A stretch of 64,000 nt of DNA. Source: an uncultured Pseudomonadota bacterium. GTDB taxonomy: Bacteria; Myxococcota_A; UBA796; GCA-2862545. A program made the translations under genes and the position numbers. The notes below the pieces were generated by a model. That model searched no databases. It was not told the DNA's origin and saw only the letters and a list, made by a program, of their open reading frames with translations. Positions 6,903-17,005 of the stretch are shown here, one piece after another (position 1 is the stretch's first letter; the number at the start of each line of letters is the position of its first letter). The stretch lies in contig CAJXTB010000004.1 of NCBI GenBank assembly GCA_913061235.1, positions 248,001-312,000 of the forward strand. The letters are read 5' to 3'.

Positions 6903-8714
6903 ATGGTGAACGAACAGTCCCGGATGCGCAACTTTGCCATCATCGCTCACATCGACCATGGCAAGTCGACTCTCGCTGACCGTATTCTACAGCTCACAGG
7001 TGCCGTTGCGGACCGTGACATGAAGGCTCAGCTGCTCGACTCTATGGATATTGAGCGTGAGCGTGGAATCACCATCAAAGCTCAGACCGCGACCATGGTG
7101 TACAGGGCGAAAGATGGGTTGGACTACACGCTCAACCTCATCGATACCCCTGGTCATGTCGACTTCACTTACGAGGTGAGTCGCAGCTTGTCGGCGTGTG
7201 AAGGCGCGTTGCTCGTTGTCGATGCCGCCCAGGGGGTCGAAGCACAGACTCTCGCCAATGTGTACTTGGCGTTGGATGCTGACTTGGAGATCATCCCCGT
7301 CATCAATAAGATCGACCTGCCAGGTGCAGACGCCGACCGCGTCGCTCAACAGGTCGAAGACGTGGTTGGGATCGACGCCACCGAGGCTATTTATTGCTCG
7401 GCAAAGTCCGGTATTGGCATCGAAGACGTGCTCGAGGCCATCGTCAAGCGCGTCCCCCCACCCAAGGGTGACCCGGAAGCGAAGTTGCAGGCGCTCATCG
7501 TGGACTCATGGTTCGACACCTACGTGGGCGTCATCACCTTGGTTCGTGTGGTTGCTGGCACGCTGAAGAAGGGCGAGAAGTTTAAGATGCTCGCCACACA
7601 GGCCGTTCATGAGGTTCAAAAGCTGGGTGTCTTCACTCCGGCTGCCTTGGCGACGAAAGAGCTGACACCAGGAATGGTCGGCTTTGTCGTGGGCTCCATC
7701 AAGGAACTCAAAGACGCTCGTGTTGGTGACACCATCGTGCATGCGCTGCACGGTGCCACCGAAGCGCTCCCTGGCTTCGAAGAAATCAAGCCCATGGTGT
7801 TCTCCGGAATCTTCCCGGTAGACAGCCCGGACTACTCGGACCTGCGCGACGCCCTCGAAAAGCTTCAGCTGAACGACGCTGCCATCTCCGTGGAAGTGGA
7901 GTCGTCAGATGCTCTCGGCATGGGCTTTCGGGTTGGCTTCTTGGGCTTGCTGCACATGGAGATTGTTCAGGAGCGGCTGGAACGTGAGTACAATCTCAGC
8001 CTCATCACCACAGCGCCTTCAGTCGTCTACCACGCGTACACGAACAAGGGCGAAGAGGTCATTGTTCAGAGTCCATCGCAGCTTCCTGAAGGTGCGTTCC
8101 TGGACCATATCGAAGAGCCGATCAGTAAGGTGACGATTCACGTGCCCGAAGAGTACGTCGGCAATGTTCTGAAGCTGTGCCAAGAACGCCGCGGAACCCA
8201 GACCGGCTTCGACTACAGCAGCACCGGTCGCGTGGTCATCACGTATGACATTCCGTACGCAGAGGTGGTGTTTGACTTCTTCGACAAGCTCAAGAGCATC
8301 ACGCGTGGCTATGCGTCGATGGACTACGAGATCATCGATTACCGGCAAGACAATCTGGTCAAGATCGACATTCTGCTGAACGGCGAGCTGGTCGATGCAT
8401 TGTCGATGATCTGCCACCGTGAACAAGCCCACTACAAGGGTGCAGCGCTCACCAAGAAGCTCAAAGAGTTCATCCCTCGTCAGATGTACGAAGTGGCCAT
8501 TCAGGCGGCTATCGGGAGCAAGGTGGTGGCTCGAAGCACGGTCAAGGCGTACCGGAAGGACGTGACGGCCAAGTGCTACGGCGGCGACATCTCGCGTAAG
8601 CGCAAGCTGCTTGAGAAGCAGAAGAAGGGCAAGAAGCGTATGAAGGCTGTCGGCTCGGTGGAAATCCCGCAAGAGGCCTTCTTGGCAGTGCTCAAGATTG
8701 GGCAAGACGGGTGA
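6903..8714 (+). CDS. lepA: Elongation factor 4 (LepA), back-translocating GTPase
   Basis: The 603-residue protein has all G-motifs: AHIDHGKST (G1, residues about 15-23), RGIT (G3-preceding switch I), DTPGHVDF (G3) and NKID (G4). The LepA-specific C-terminal domain includes LCQERRGTQ and [18 protein letters not shown]. LepA acts on stalled or mis-translocated ribosomes and in 30S biogenesis. Length is normal. The ATG at 6903 has GGAG immediately upstream. Its stop overlaps the next gene's GTG as GTGA. No lepB follows, unlike in many bacteria. Confidence 0.97.
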   Translation: MVNEQSRMRNFAIIAHIDHGKSTLADRILQLTGAVADRDMKAQLLDSMDIERERGITIKAQTATMVYRAKDGLDYTLNLIDTPGHVDFTYEVSRSLSACEGALLVVDAAQGVEAQTLANVYLALDADLEIIPVINKIDLPGADADRVAQQVEDVVGIDATEAIYCSAKSGIGIEDVLEAIVKRVPPPKGDPEAKLQALIVDSWFDTYVGVITLVRVVAGTLKKGEKFKMLATQAVHEVQKLGVFTPAALATKELTPGMVGFVVGSIKELKDARVGDTIVHALHGATEALPGFEEIKPMVFSGIFPVDSPDYSDLRDALEKLQLNDAAISVEVESSDALGMGFRVGFLGLLHMEIVQERLEREYNLSLITTAPSVVYHAYTNKGEEVIVQSPSQLPEGAFLDHIEEPISKVTIHVPEEYVGNVLKLCQERRGTQTGFDYSSTGRVVITYDIPYAEVVFDFFDKLKSITRGYASMDYEIIDYRQDNLVKIDILLNGELVDALSMICHREQAHYKGAALTKKLKEFIPRQMYEVAIQAAIGSKVVARSTVKAYRKDVTAKCYGGDISRKRKLLEKQKKGKKRMKAVGSVEIPQEAFLAVLKIGQDG

Positions 8715-9097
8715 CCGTGCGGCGTGTGTTGGCGGTGCTTGGCGGTGTTGTCGCAGTGTTTGCGATGGCGGCGCTGGGTGCAGCTGTCGCACTATTCGCA
8801 CCGGTGTTCCTAGATGACCGGGCGCTCGACCGAACCGTTGCTATCGTGGCCTTAGACTGGCGAGACTTTGGTCGTGAAAAGGCCCATGAGCGCTTGTTGC
8901 TTGAGCTGGACAAGAACGGCATTGGACCGTGGGTACGGGACACTGACTGTGGTCTGCGAAACGAGGCAGAGCTACGCATTGTGGCCTGCAGCTGGGATAC
9001 CGTGGTGCACATTCCACTCATCGACGCGAGAGTTCCTCTGCGATTCGAGTCGTCGGCTGCGATTGACAACACCGGGGAGTTCACGTCATGGCAGTAG
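8711..9097 (+). CDS. Membrane-anchored protein of unknown function
   Basis: The 128-residue protein has one N-terminal membrane segment (about residues 7-33, [20 protein letters not shown]) and a roughly 90-residue periplasmic part with two cysteines (DTDCGLRN and VACSWD), which could form a disulfide. No family is recognised. It starts at GTG, overlapping the lepA stop by four bases, and overlaps the GH57 gene by ten bases, so all three are probably one transcript. Confidence 0.65.
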   Translation: MTVRRVLAVLGGVVAVFAMAALGAAVALFAPVFLDDRALDRTVAIVALDWRDFGREKAHERLLLELDKNGIGPWVRDTDCGLRNEAELRIVACSWDTVVHIPLIDARVPLRFESSAAIDNTGEFTSWQ

Positions 9098-10758
9098 GAA
9101 GCTTTTGTTTGGTCCTCCATGGGCACTTGCCATGGGTCGCACATCATGGACGCTGGCCGCATGGCGAAGACTGGCTCTTTGAGGCGGCCGCTGAGACGTG
9201 GCTTCCGCTTCTCAGGGTGTTGGACACGGCAGAACGCGAGGGGCTGCGCATCCAGTGGACCCTCGGCCTTATGCCGATTCTACTTGAGCAGTTGGCGACG
9301 CCAGCGTTTCGAAATGGATTCGTTCGCTACTTAGAGGACGCACGCGACCAAGCCGAAAAAGACGAGAATGACTTCAACGCGTGGGGACATGGCGAGCTGT
9401 CGTGGCTCGCCCAGCGTGAGGTGGGACTTCATGCGGACATGTTGGTCCAGTTTGAGGCCATCGAGAGCGACATTGCCGCCGCGTTGGTCCGCCATGCTGA
9501 GGCAGGTCGCCTAGAGCTGTTGTCGTCGAATGCGACGCATGGGTTTCATCCTCTGATCCTGCATGATGCCTGTGCGCGTGCGCAGATTCGTGCTGGACTT
9601 GCAGCCTCCACCCGGCACCTGGGACACACGCCATCCGGCATCTGGTTGCCTGAGTGTGCGTACCGTCCAGATGGACCGTGGCAGCCTGTTGCAGTTCACG
9701 GTGACATGCGCGACCGCGAGGGTGTGGCGACACTGTTTGGCGACGAAGGCGTTCGCTTTTTCTGTGTGGAAAACCACCTGATCACAGGGTCGACGCCCGT
9801 CACAGCGCTCGATGGTGACCGGTCGATTGGCGGACAGCCAGACCGGTCGGATGGTCGTGCGTGGGGCTCATGGTTGGAGCCGCACCGTGTTGTAGAGCGC
9901 GGCGTCGTGACTCCGGTGACGGTGCTTGGACGCGCTCAAGACATCGCAGAGCAAGTGTGGAACGCAGAAGTGGGGTTCCCAGGAGACGGGCGCTACCGCG
10001 AGTTTCACAAGCGGCACGGCATGCGTGGACTGCGCTACTGGCGAGTGACCGGTCGGGACGTTGGCCTTGGGGAAAAGGCTGTGTACAGCCCGGATGATGC
10101 TCGAGAGGCGATTCGTACACACGCGGACCACTTCGCGTGGATGATTCGCGACCGCTTGGCCAAGCATCAGTGGGAAACGGGCCGCGAGGGCATCGTGTGT
10201 GCTCCCTTTGATGCCGAGCTGTTTGGCCATTGGTGGGCGGAAGGCCCCGAGTTCTTGCTGGAAGTGGCTCGTCGCCTACAAGATGGCGACGTCGTCTTGC
10301 GGACCGTGTCCGAAGCGCTGGCACACACCCCCGCTGACAAAGCGGTCACCATTCCGCGTGGCACCTGGGGGGAAGCCGGCGACGAGCGGGTGTGGAACCA
10401 AGACCAGACCAAGCAGTACTGGGAAATGGCGTACCGGGCGGAAGACCGTTTCCTTGACCTGTGGCACCGAGCACCGTGGCGAACGGACGACACGGTGAGT
10501 GAGCTGCTCACTGAGGCAGGGCGTCAGCTGTTGCTTCTACAGGCGTCCGACTGGCCGTTTGTGATCACAACAAACGGTGCTCCTGACTACGGATGGCGCA
10601 GAGTGTACGGTCACTATGCTCGCTTTGACGACTTGTGTGCCGGCGTTGAAGACGTCTTGGCCGGAGCGGAGGTTCCGGTGCAGGCCAGTGCGTCGCTTGC
10701 CTATTGCCAGGCGGTGGACGGGGTCTTTCCCGAGCTGCAGCTCTCGTGGTGGACGTAG
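9088..10758 (+). CDS. GH57 1,4-alpha-glucan branching enzyme
   Basis: The 556-residue cytoplasmic protein carries the GH57 conserved regions. HGHLPWV lies at residues 11-17, and GIWLPECAY at about 184-192 contains the glutamate nucleophile. FDAELFGHWW near 374-383 contains the acid/base aspartate. The region after about 420 matches the C-terminal helical domain of branching enzymes (WEMAYRAEDRFLDL, LLLLQASDWPF). It transfers alpha-1,4 glucan segments to alpha-1,6 branch points during glycogen synthesis. Length fits the 520-560 range of GH57 branching enzymes. GGGGAG lies 10 bases before the ATG. No other glycogen gene is in the window. Confidence 0.9.
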   Translation: MAVGSFCLVLHGHLPWVAHHGRWPHGEDWLFEAAAETWLPLLRVLDTAEREGLRIQWTLGLMPILLEQLATPAFRNGFVRYLEDARDQAEKDENDFNAWGHGELSWLAQREVGLHADMLVQFEAIESDIAAALVRHAEAGRLELLSSNATHGFHPLILHDACARAQIRAGLAASTRHLGHTPSGIWLPECAYRPDGPWQPVAVHGDMRDREGVATLFGDEGVRFFCVENHLITGSTPVTALDGDRSIGGQPDRSDGRAWGSWLEPHRVVERGVVTPVTVLGRAQDIAEQVWNAEVGFPGDGRYREFHKRHGMRGLRYWRVTGRDVGLGEKAVYSPDDAREAIRTHADHFAWMIRDRLAKHQWETGREGIVCAPFDAELFGHWWAEGPEFLLEVARRLQDGDVVLRTVSEALAHTPADKAVTIPRGTWGEAGDERVWNQDQTKQYWEMAYRAEDRFLDLWHRAPWRTDDTVSELLTEAGRQLLLLQASDWPFVITTNGAPDYGWRRVYGHYARFDDLCAGVEDVLAGAEVPVQASASLAYCQAVDGVFPELQLSWWT

Positions 10759-10774
10759 CGAAGCGTCCGGTGGC

Positions 10775-11245
10775 TCACACCACCACCATCAATACCGACC
10801 GGCCTTGGCCGAGTGATTGAAGTCCGGCTCGGACGGCGGACGAAAATCCGTTGTCCTCGACGCAGAGCATGCGAAGCGCTGGAGCCGTGCGCACCCAGGT
10901 GAGCAGAGCCTGACCAGCGACGTCACCCAGACCGCACCCAACGAGACCCACTTGGGTCAGCGACGGCGGAAACGCAGCTACGAGTCGGGCTACACCCGCG
11001 TCCGACACGTGTGAGTTGTAGCTGATGCTGAACGACTCTAGGCGAGCGCCGACCCGGGCGTCCTGCTCGATGGCCTGGGCCAAGAGGTCTGCTTGGGACG
11101 GGCCGATACCAGAGCTTCGTAGGTGCAGCGTGTAGCTTCCAGACGGGTGACCACTCGACGCCAACCGAGCTGCGGCGTCTAGACAACCGGGGGTTCCGAT
11201 GTCGTTCAATACGCGAAGGACTGACGATGGCAGCTTCAACGACAC
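10775..11245 (-). CDS. Small leucine-rich-repeat protein (ribonuclease-inhibitor type)
   Basis: The 156-residue protein has several LRR units with ladder spacing: YTLHLRSSGIG, LESFSISYNSHVSDAGVARL, LTQVGLVGCGLGDVAGQALL and LRMLCVEDNGFSSAV. The SDAGVARL and GDVAGQALL segments match the RI-type LRR pattern. There is no signal peptide, so a cytoplasmic protein-protein binding role is likely. It begins at GTG inside the last ten bases of mtgA, which argues for coupled translation; why a transglycosylase would be coupled to an LRR protein is unclear. Confidence 0.7.
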   Translation of the reverse strand: MSLKLPSSVLRVLNDIGTPGCLDAAARLASSGHPSGSYTLHLRSSGIGPSQADLLAQAIEQDARVGARLESFSISYNSHVSDAGVARLVAAFPPSLTQVGLVGCGLGDVAGQALLTWVRTAPALRMLCVEDNGFSSAVRAGLQSLGQGRSVLMVVV

Positions 11246-11955
11246 AGGTCACCATTGCGTTCTTTCCACCGTCGGCCCACGTCTTCAAAGCCAGTCTCAC
11301 CCGGGAAGACGGCTGGGTAGCGCAGCAGGCGGGCTGCTTTGGCGGCTGCGCGTGGCCCATCGGGAGTGCGAGTCTTGGGGGAGGGCAGAATCGACACCAG
11401 TCGCGCCGCATCACTGCGCGACAGAGAGGATGCGGGGCGCCCATACCAGTACCGAGATCCGGACTCTGCGCCGTACACGCCAGGACCGAACTCGGCGACG
11501 CCAAGGTACAGCTCTAGAATGCGCTCTTTGGGTAGGAGCAGCTCCATCCAGCCTACGTAGACGGTCTCTAGTCCCTTGCGAATCCAGCTACGCTTCTGCC
11601 ACAGGAACACATTCTTTGCGGTCTGCTGCGTAATGGTGCTGCCGCCTGCAACCACCTCTCCGGCCTCACGGTTCTTGCTCATGGCCGTGCAGACGCCGCC
11701 CATGTCGATGCCCCAGTGGTAGAAGAACGCGTCGTCCTCTGCCGTCAGAGCCATTCGGGGGACCTCACCGAGCGTGTCCATGGCGGGACTACGATGACGT
11801 ACCCACAGCGGTCCACCGGCTGCACGCGAGCGACTCCATGCGTCGCCCACCATGGTCAAGGTGAACGGCGGGTCGATGAAGCGGACCACCAGCACTTGGA
11901 CAGGTGGAATGAAGAACGCGATGACGGCGGCGAGTAGCAGGCGCTTGGCCCACAA
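11236..11955 (-). CDS. mtgA: Monofunctional peptidoglycan glycosyltransferase (GT51)
   Basis: The 239-residue protein has one N-terminal membrane anchor (residues about 5-25) and a GT51 domain. Motif 1 is TAEDDAFFYHWGID with the catalytic Glu, motif 2 is GGSTITQQTAKN, motif 3 is RKGLETVYV, and motif 4 is ILELYLGVAEFGPGVYG. It polymerises lipid II glycan strands in the periplasm and lacks a transpeptidase domain. The GTG start used here is uncertain: the frame stays open upstream and codes a very basic stretch (RKRRSKRRRPATWR) typical of a cytoplasmic leader, but without an ATG, GTG or well-placed ribosome site. The gene lies 74 bases after trxB. Confidence 0.88.
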   Translation of the reverse strand: MWAKRLLLAAVIAFFIPPVQVLVVRFIDPPFTLTMVGDAWSRSRAAGGPLWVRHRSPAMDTLGEVPRMALTAEDDAFFYHWGIDMGGVCTAMSKNREAGEVVAGGSTITQQTAKNVFLWQKRSWIRKGLETVYVGWMELLLPKERILELYLGVAEFGPGVYGAESGSRYWYGRPASSLSRSDAARLVSILPSPKTRTPDGPRAAAKAARLLRYPAVFPGETGFEDVGRRWKERNGDLCR

Positions 11956-12029
11956 TCGCCACGTGGCAGGCCGGCGCCGCTTGGAGCGGCGCTTCCTGAC
12001 CTTCGTCTTGGCGTTCTTCTGTGTCAGCC

Positions 12030-12953
12030 CTATTCGCCGGCTTCGAGCCAGCGCTCACACTCAAGGGCGGCCATACAGCCGGACCCCGCTGCGGTGACGG
12101 CTTGGCGGTACACGGTGTCTTGCACATCGCCGCTGGCAAACACGCCAGGGATGTTGGTGACGGTGCTGCCGGGCGTGGTGACGAGGTAGCCGTCGGCATC
12201 CATGTCCAGCTGGCCCTTGAATGGGCCTGTGTTGGGGACGTGGCCGATAGCGAGGAACAACGCGGAGACGTCGACAACCTGCTCGGTGCCATCGTTGCGG
12301 TTCTTCACGCGGATGCCGCTGACGTTGGTATCACCCAGCACTTCGCTGACTTCCGAGTCCCACATGAACTCGATCTTCGGGTTGTTCCGGGCGCGGTCTT
12401 GCATGATCTTGGAGGCGCGAAGCACGTCTCGCCGGACGATGATGATGACCTTGCTGGCAAACTTCGTGAGGAAGGTAGCCTCTTCCATGGCCGAGTCACC
12501 ACCACCGATGACGGCGACGGGCACGTTCTGGAAGAAGAAGCCGTCGCAGGTAGCGCACGCACTGACGCCGTGGCCCATCAACCGCTTCTCGCTCTCGATG
12601 CCGAGCCAGCGCGCGGTAGCGCCGGTGGAGATGACCAAGGCGTCTGCCTCGACCGTCTCTTCAGACGACGTCGTGAGGATGAACGGCCGCTTGGACAGGT
12701 CCGCTTTGACGATTTCGTCGTACGAGTACTGGGTGCCGAAGCGTGCGCACTGAGCCTTCATACGCTCCATCAACTCTGGGCCCATGATGCCTTCAGGAAA
12801 GCCAGGGAAGTTGTCGACGTCCGTAGTGATGGTCAGCTGACCGCCGGGCTGGATGCCCTCGAAGACGGTAGGAACGAGGTTTGCGCGGGACAAGTAGAGA
12901 GCGGCAGTGAGGCCGGCAGGGCCAGAGCCTAAAACAACAACGCGGTGGGACAT
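12030..12953 (-). CDS. trxB: Thioredoxin-disulfide reductase
   Basis: The 307-residue protein begins [20 protein letters not shown] (FAD-binding GxGPAG). CATCDG lies at about residues 134-139 (redox cysteine pair), then [10 protein letters not shown] (NADPH-binding) and VFASGDVQD (second FAD contact). It reduces thioredoxin with NADPH in the cytoplasm. Length is normal. The ATG at 12953 is preceded by GGAG at good distance. The thioredoxin-like lipoprotein at 2386 is periplasmic and not its direct substrate. Confidence 0.96.
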   Translation of the reverse strand: MSHRVVVLGSGPAGLTAALYLSRANLVPTVFEGIQPGGQLTITTDVDNFPGFPEGIMGPELMERMKAQCARFGTQYSYDEIVKADLSKRPFILTTSSEETVEADALVISTGATARWLGIESEKRLMGHGVSACATCDGFFFQNVPVAVIGGGDSAMEEATFLTKFASKVIIIVRRDVLRASKIMQDRARNNPKIEFMWDSEVSEVLGDTNVSGIRVKNRNDGTEQVVDVSALFLAIGHVPNTGPFKGQLDMDADGYLVTTPGSTVTNIPGVFASGDVQDTVYRQAVTAAGSGCMAALECERWLEAGE

Positions 12954-13035
12954 GGGGGTCTCCAAGTTCAGAAGGCGAGGGGGTAAGTATCTGCAGTGAC
13001 GGTGGCAAGGACCAGCCCGTCAACAGGCCGTTTGA

Positions 13036-15195
13036 CTACGGGGTATCGGACGGCTCGGTTACGGCATTCTCGGCTAGCCAAGCCCTTACCGGTGCTTCGT
13101 TATCGATCGCTGCGACCATTTCGCCACACAACCACAACGGGATGCGGCCTTCTCCAGCGGCCAGTATGCCTCGCTCGAGCGCTCGGTAGTCGGACGGTTC
13201 AGGAGAGGGGTGTACATAGCCAACCTTGACCCGTAGCAGCTGTTCAGCGGCCTGTTCGGCATCCATGAAAGCCAAGTCGGGTGCCAAGGCGATGCACTGA
13301 GCGGTCTGCATGGCAAGTCGTCGGTCTCCGAATGCAGTAGCGTCAGCGAGTGTGAGGGGCTGCTCTCCCGGGGGCTCAATCACTGCGTCTGGGCGGATGA
13401 TCCCGTCTTCGTCTGCCAAGCGCCACAGCGGAATGATGCGCGTCTGCTCAAGGTCGGTAGAGCGTCCGTAGCGGCGTAAGGCACGTCGGATAGCGGTGTT
13501 TCCGGGTGAGCGGTACCACTGCATCTCAAGCAGCCCAATGGCCGCAGCATGCTCACCGGCATCTTTGAGGCGCTTCGCAATGTCCACAACCAAGCCTGGA
13601 CTTGGGGCAGCAGCGAGAGCTCGGTCGATGAGTTCAGAGGGAGTTGGGCCTTGCGACGGGTACTGGTCGACCACGGCGAGGTAGCGAAGCCATACCTCTG
13701 CATTGTTGGCGTTGTCGGTGATGACCTCTTCAAGCAGGGCAAAGGCCTCGGGGGCCGAGCCGGTCTGTGCGAGCGCGTCGGCCAGGTCTAGCCGTGCGCT
13801 GCGAGACGTTGGGTTGCGGTCGACGCGCTCTTGGGCGTCGATGAGCGCGTAGGGGAGTCGCCAGACGATGCGGTTGAGTAGGCGGTCGCGCAGGGGGTTC
13901 AGCCGGTCTCCGTCGACTTCGTCTGTCTCCCACACCGCTTCGAGGGATTGGGTGCCCCGTACGATGCCGTACCAGTGTGTCTGACGCTCACCGACGTCAA
14001 AGCGAATGTGTGTGGCGTCGTATCCAGCGACAGCCGTCACCTCGGTGTCTCCTGCTGTGACCTCTGACCCGATGCGTTCAAGACGCTCGGTGAAGAGGGC
14101 AGCGAGCTCCTCTGCGGTGAGTGCGCTCTCGTGGTCGGTCTTGACGACGGCGAATCCACGCTGCCCACTGGCCGGGGATGGGGAGTTGAACCCGGCTAGT
14201 CCGCTGCTCAGGATGGATGAACGCCAGCCGAGTGGCGCCTGCCAAGTCGCTTCTTCGTAGCGGTCGGTGACCTCGACGGGCACAGCTCGGGGCCTACGTG
14301 AGTGAACGACATCTGTTGGGGCGAGCCGCGCGATGTAAGGGCCGAACAGCGAGAAGCCGAGCATTAGGGCTACGCTGGCTACAGCTGTTGACCCTGCGAT
14401 GACGCGGTTGCGAACACGGTGCTTTGGCCCCGGTGGCGCAAGAAGGAGGGCGAGAACAGCGCCCACAAGCAAGCCACCAAAGTGGGCCCAGTTGTCGGTG
14501 TTCGCTGAGCGTAGGCCACTGGCAAACATCAGGACCAGGTACGGCAACATGGCTACGCCGAAGAACCGTCGTGAACCCTTGGGCAGCATCTCAGGACGGA
14601 TGAAGCCAAAGACGACCACTGCGGCGATGAGTCCAAAGACGCCGCCCGAGGCACCTAGGCTGCTGGTCTCGGGCTTGAACCACATGGACAGCAGGCTGCC
14701 GCCCATGACCGAGGCGATGTACAGCGTCAGCAGGTTCAGACGCCCCAAGATGCGCTCAAGGGCGGACCCTGTGTACGCGAGCCACAGCATGTTCAGTAGG
14801 ATGTGGCCGGTGTCGAGGTGCAAGAAGCCCATCGTCAGCAGCCGCCAGCCTTCGCCGTCTTCCAGAACCGGAGACGCGAAGTTCACGCCATCTCGAGTGA
14901 TCCAGCTCTCGACCGAATTGAACGACGAGAACCACCAAATGCGGATCTGGATGCCAACAAGCAGAGCGGTCAGGATGGGGGGCGTGGCGTTTAAGGCCGA
15001 GGCGCGTCGGTCTGATGCACCATCAAACTTGAGGTCCGCGTAGCTCTCTAGGCTGTCTGCCCGGACGAAGGAATCCCCAGTGACGGCGTCAATACGCACA
15101 TTTGCATCGGGTGGGACGCGACCGGTGCGGACCCAGTCTTCCCACTCGTCCCAGGAAAGGGATGCATGAATGTCACCGATACGGACGTCAACCAC
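13036..15195 (-). CDS. Rhomboid intramembrane protease with N-terminal regulatory and C-terminal TPR regions
   Basis: The product is about 719 residues. Residues 1-40 (RIGDIHASLSWDEWEDWVRTGR) look like a GYF_2-type or similar small domain. The rhomboid core (about 75-255) has five to six membrane segments, with NMLWLAYTG, then GASGGVFG holding the catalytic Ser near 178, and WAHFGGLLVG holding the catalytic His near 235. A seventh segment near 270 (VIAGSTAVASVALMLGFSLFG) is followed by about 180 residues of unknown fold and then TPR-like helices (from about 450). Rhomboids cleave membrane-protein helices. The GTG at 15195 is preceded by AGAGGAG. It is divergent from the Lon N-domain gene. Confidence 0.85.
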   Translation of the reverse strand: MVDVRIGDIHASLSWDEWEDWVRTGRVPPDANVRIDAVTGDSFVRADSLESYADLKFDGASDRRASALNATPPILTALLVGIQIRIWWFSSFNSVESWITRDGVNFASPVLEDGEGWRLLTMGFLHLDTGHILLNMLWLAYTGSALERILGRLNLLTLYIASVMGGSLLSMWFKPETSSLGASGGVFGLIAAVVVFGFIRPEMLPKGSRRFFGVAMLPYLVLMFASGLRSANTDNWAHFGGLLVGAVLALLLAPPGPKHRVRNRVIAGSTAVASVALMLGFSLFGPYIARLAPTDVVHSRRPRAVPVEVTDRYEEATWQAPLGWRSSILSSGLAGFNSPSPASGQRGFAVVKTDHESALTAEELAALFTERLERIGSEVTAGDTEVTAVAGYDATHIRFDVGERQTHWYGIVRGTQSLEAVWETDEVDGDRLNPLRDRLLNRIVWRLPYALIDAQERVDRNPTSRSARLDLADALAQTGSAPEAFALLEEVITDNANNAEVWLRYLAVVDQYPSQGPTPSELIDRALAAAPSPGLVVDIAKRLKDAGEHAAAIGLLEMQWYRSPGNTAIRRALRRYGRSTDLEQTRIIPLWRLADEDGIIRPDAVIEPPGEQPLTLADATAFGDRRLAMQTAQCIALAPDLAFMDAEQAAEQLLRVKVGYVHPSPEPSDYRALERGILAAGEGRIPLWLCGEMVAAIDNEAPVRAWLAENAVTEPSDTP

Positions 15196-15265
15196 GCAGA
15201 CTCCTCTCGGCACGGATAGCCCACAGTAGACCGAACGGCCCTTGTCTCACAGGACACACTGCTAC

Positions 15266-15892
15266 GTGGCGACGACCTATGACCAACTCCCCATCTTTCC
15301 GCTGCCCCGACTCGTTTTGATGCCGGGCCGATTGCTGCCACTACATGTGTTTGAACCTCGGTATCGCTCATTGGTTCAGCACTGTATGGACGGAGATGGC
15401 TTGATGGGCGTTGCGACCCTGCGTCCTGCGAGTGGACCACCGGCAGAGACAGAACCCCTGATCTACCCCGAGATTGGCGTGGGTCGGCTCGTCCAGGTCA
15501 AGCCCTTTCCGGACGGTCGGAGCAACATTGTTCTCGAGTACGTGCAGACCGCGCACTTGGTGCGAGAGATGACCACGGACAAGCCTTTTCGGCTGGTCAG
15601 TGCGGAAGGGCATTCGGTTGTGCGAGATGGCATCGAACGCCCGATTAACGAGCTTCGCAGCCTTCTCATCCAGCTCGGAATGCTCTCGCCCGTCATTGGT
15701 GATGAGCTCGCTGTGTTGGTGGAGCTGTCGGACCATGAGCTGATGGACGACTTGGCCGTACGCTTGCTTCGCGACGATGTGGAGCGTCGCCGGTACACCG
15801 TGATGGAGCGGCTTAGTGACCGAGGCAACACGCTTGTGGAGCAGCTTGCCATCTCGCTTGCGAGCATGTCATCCGTCGTAGGCGACGCGTAG
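15266..15892 (+). CDS. Lon N-terminal (LON substrate-binding) domain protein
   Basis: The protein is about 208 residues. It opens with QLPIFPLPRLVLMPGRLLPLHVFEPRYRSL, whose pieces (IFPLP, LPLHVFEPRY) are diagnostic of the stand-alone LON domain. GVGRLVQVK, also typical, follows. There is no AAA+ or protease part, so it is the YcaC-like solo form whose function is poorly known; it may bind unfolded substrates. The start is uncertain: GTG at 15266 has AGGA 11 bases upstream, and a TTG at 15242 is also in frame. It overlaps the convergent queG 3' end by 24 bases. Confidence 0.85.
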   Translation: MATTYDQLPIFPLPRLVLMPGRLLPLHVFEPRYRSLVQHCMDGDGLMGVATLRPASGPPAETEPLIYPEIGVGRLVQVKPFPDGRSNIVLEYVQTAHLVREMTTDKPFRLVSAEGHSVVRDGIERPINELRSLLIQLGMLSPVIGDELAVLVELSDHELMDDLAVRLLRDDVERRRYTVMERLSDRGNTLVEQLAISLASMSSVVGDA

Positions 15893-16963
15893 TTCCTGTT
15901 TGACCACGTCGCTGCTGTCGACGTGCTGCTGAACGCGGCTGTCTCCGAGTTGTTGTAGACACCACACGGCTGCGGCGCGCACGACGTCGCTCGGATGAGC
16001 CAGCTGCTCGCGAACCGTGTCCACAACGGCGTCGTCTCCGAGATTCCCGAGCACAATGAGCGCGTTGCGCTTGAGGCCCGTGCCACCCGGACGACGGAGC
16101 GGGGTGCCCGTGAAGCGCTCTTTGAGGGCGTCATCGGAACTCTTGAGTAGAGTCACGCAGTCCAACCAGGCATTGCGCGGGAGCAGGTCGTCGCTGTCCG
16201 GCGGGGGCGGTCGGGTGTTGTGCGGGCAGACTTCCTGACAGACGTCGCATCCAAAGAGCCAGCGTCCGAAACCTGCGCGCAGAGATCTTGGTGCTAGGCC
16301 GCGTGATTCGATGGTCCAGTACGAGATGCAGCGTCGGGCGTCGAGAGTGAAAGGGCCCGTGAAGGCGTCCGTGGGGCAGGCGACCAAGCAGCGTGTGCAG
16401 GTCCCGCAGTGGTTCTTGACCAGCGGCGGGTCGGGTGTAGCGTCGGCAGCCAAGAACACGGTACCCAAGAACATCCAAGAGGTCTTGGCGGGCACGATGG
16501 TCACGCAGTTCTTGCCGGTGAATCCTGCTCCCGCCAGCCGCGCCCACTTGCGCTCCAAGATGGGTGCGGTGTCCACACCTCCCCAACAATCAATCCCTTC
16601 AAGACGCAGCCGCTTCATGAGGCGGACGAGGCGCTTGCCAAACAGGTTGTGGTAGTCGCGGCCCCAGGCGTAGCGCGCGACTTGGCCTGTGGGCCCACCT
16701 GGATCTGCCGGACGTTGGTGCGCGTGACGGAGCGAGAAGACAGCAACGGACCGGGTGTCGGCCAGGCGCTGGGCTGGGTTGCGTCTGACGTCGGCGCCGC
16801 GCTCCAGATAGCCCATGTCTGCGTGCATTCCGTTTGCCACCCAAGCGTCGTAGGCATCGGCGTCTGGTGCCAGTTCGTGGTCTGCGAAGCGCGCCACATG
16901 AACAGTGGACAAGCCGACCTCAGCGGCGAGGCGTGTCAGTACGGGTCGGACGTCTTCAGCCAC
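15869..16963 (-). CDS. queG: Epoxyqueuosine reductase
   Basis: The 364-residue protein has the QueG layout: a DUF1730 cobalamin-binding N-terminal half (GYLERGADVRRNPAQRLADTRSV, YAWGRDYHN), two 4Fe-4S motifs (CGTCTRCLVACP near residue 186 and CDVCQEVCP near 240), and C-terminal HEAT-like helices (LIVLGNLGDDAVVDTV). It converts epoxyqueuosine to queuosine in tRNA, the last step of the pathway. Length is normal. The 3' end overlaps the convergent Lon N-domain gene. A QueF-like protein without its catalytic cysteine is encoded 24 kb away. Confidence 0.95.
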   Translation of the reverse strand: MAEDVRPVLTRLAAEVGLSTVHVARFADHELAPDADAYDAWVANGMHADMGYLERGADVRRNPAQRLADTRSVAVFSLRHAHQRPADPGGPTGQVARYAWGRDYHNLFGKRLVRLMKRLRLEGIDCWGGVDTAPILERKWARLAGAGFTGKNCVTIVPAKTSWMFLGTVFLAADATPDPPLVKNHCGTCTRCLVACPTDAFTGPFTLDARRCISYWTIESRGLAPRSLRAGFGRWLFGCDVCQEVCPHNTRPPPPDSDDLLPRNAWLDCVTLLKSSDDALKERFTGTPLRRPGGTGLKRNALIVLGNLGDDAVVDTVREQLAHPSDVVRAAAVWCLQQLGDSRVQQHVDSSDVVKQELRVAYDG

Positions 16964-17005
16964 GCATGGGGCTCCGCGTTACTAGGCAGGGTCTCGGAGG
17001 CCTGC

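Noticed and set aside
12021-12932. 303-residue open frame antisense to trxB
   Set aside because: Reads as the complement of trxB codons; trxB motifs on the other strand are unambiguous.
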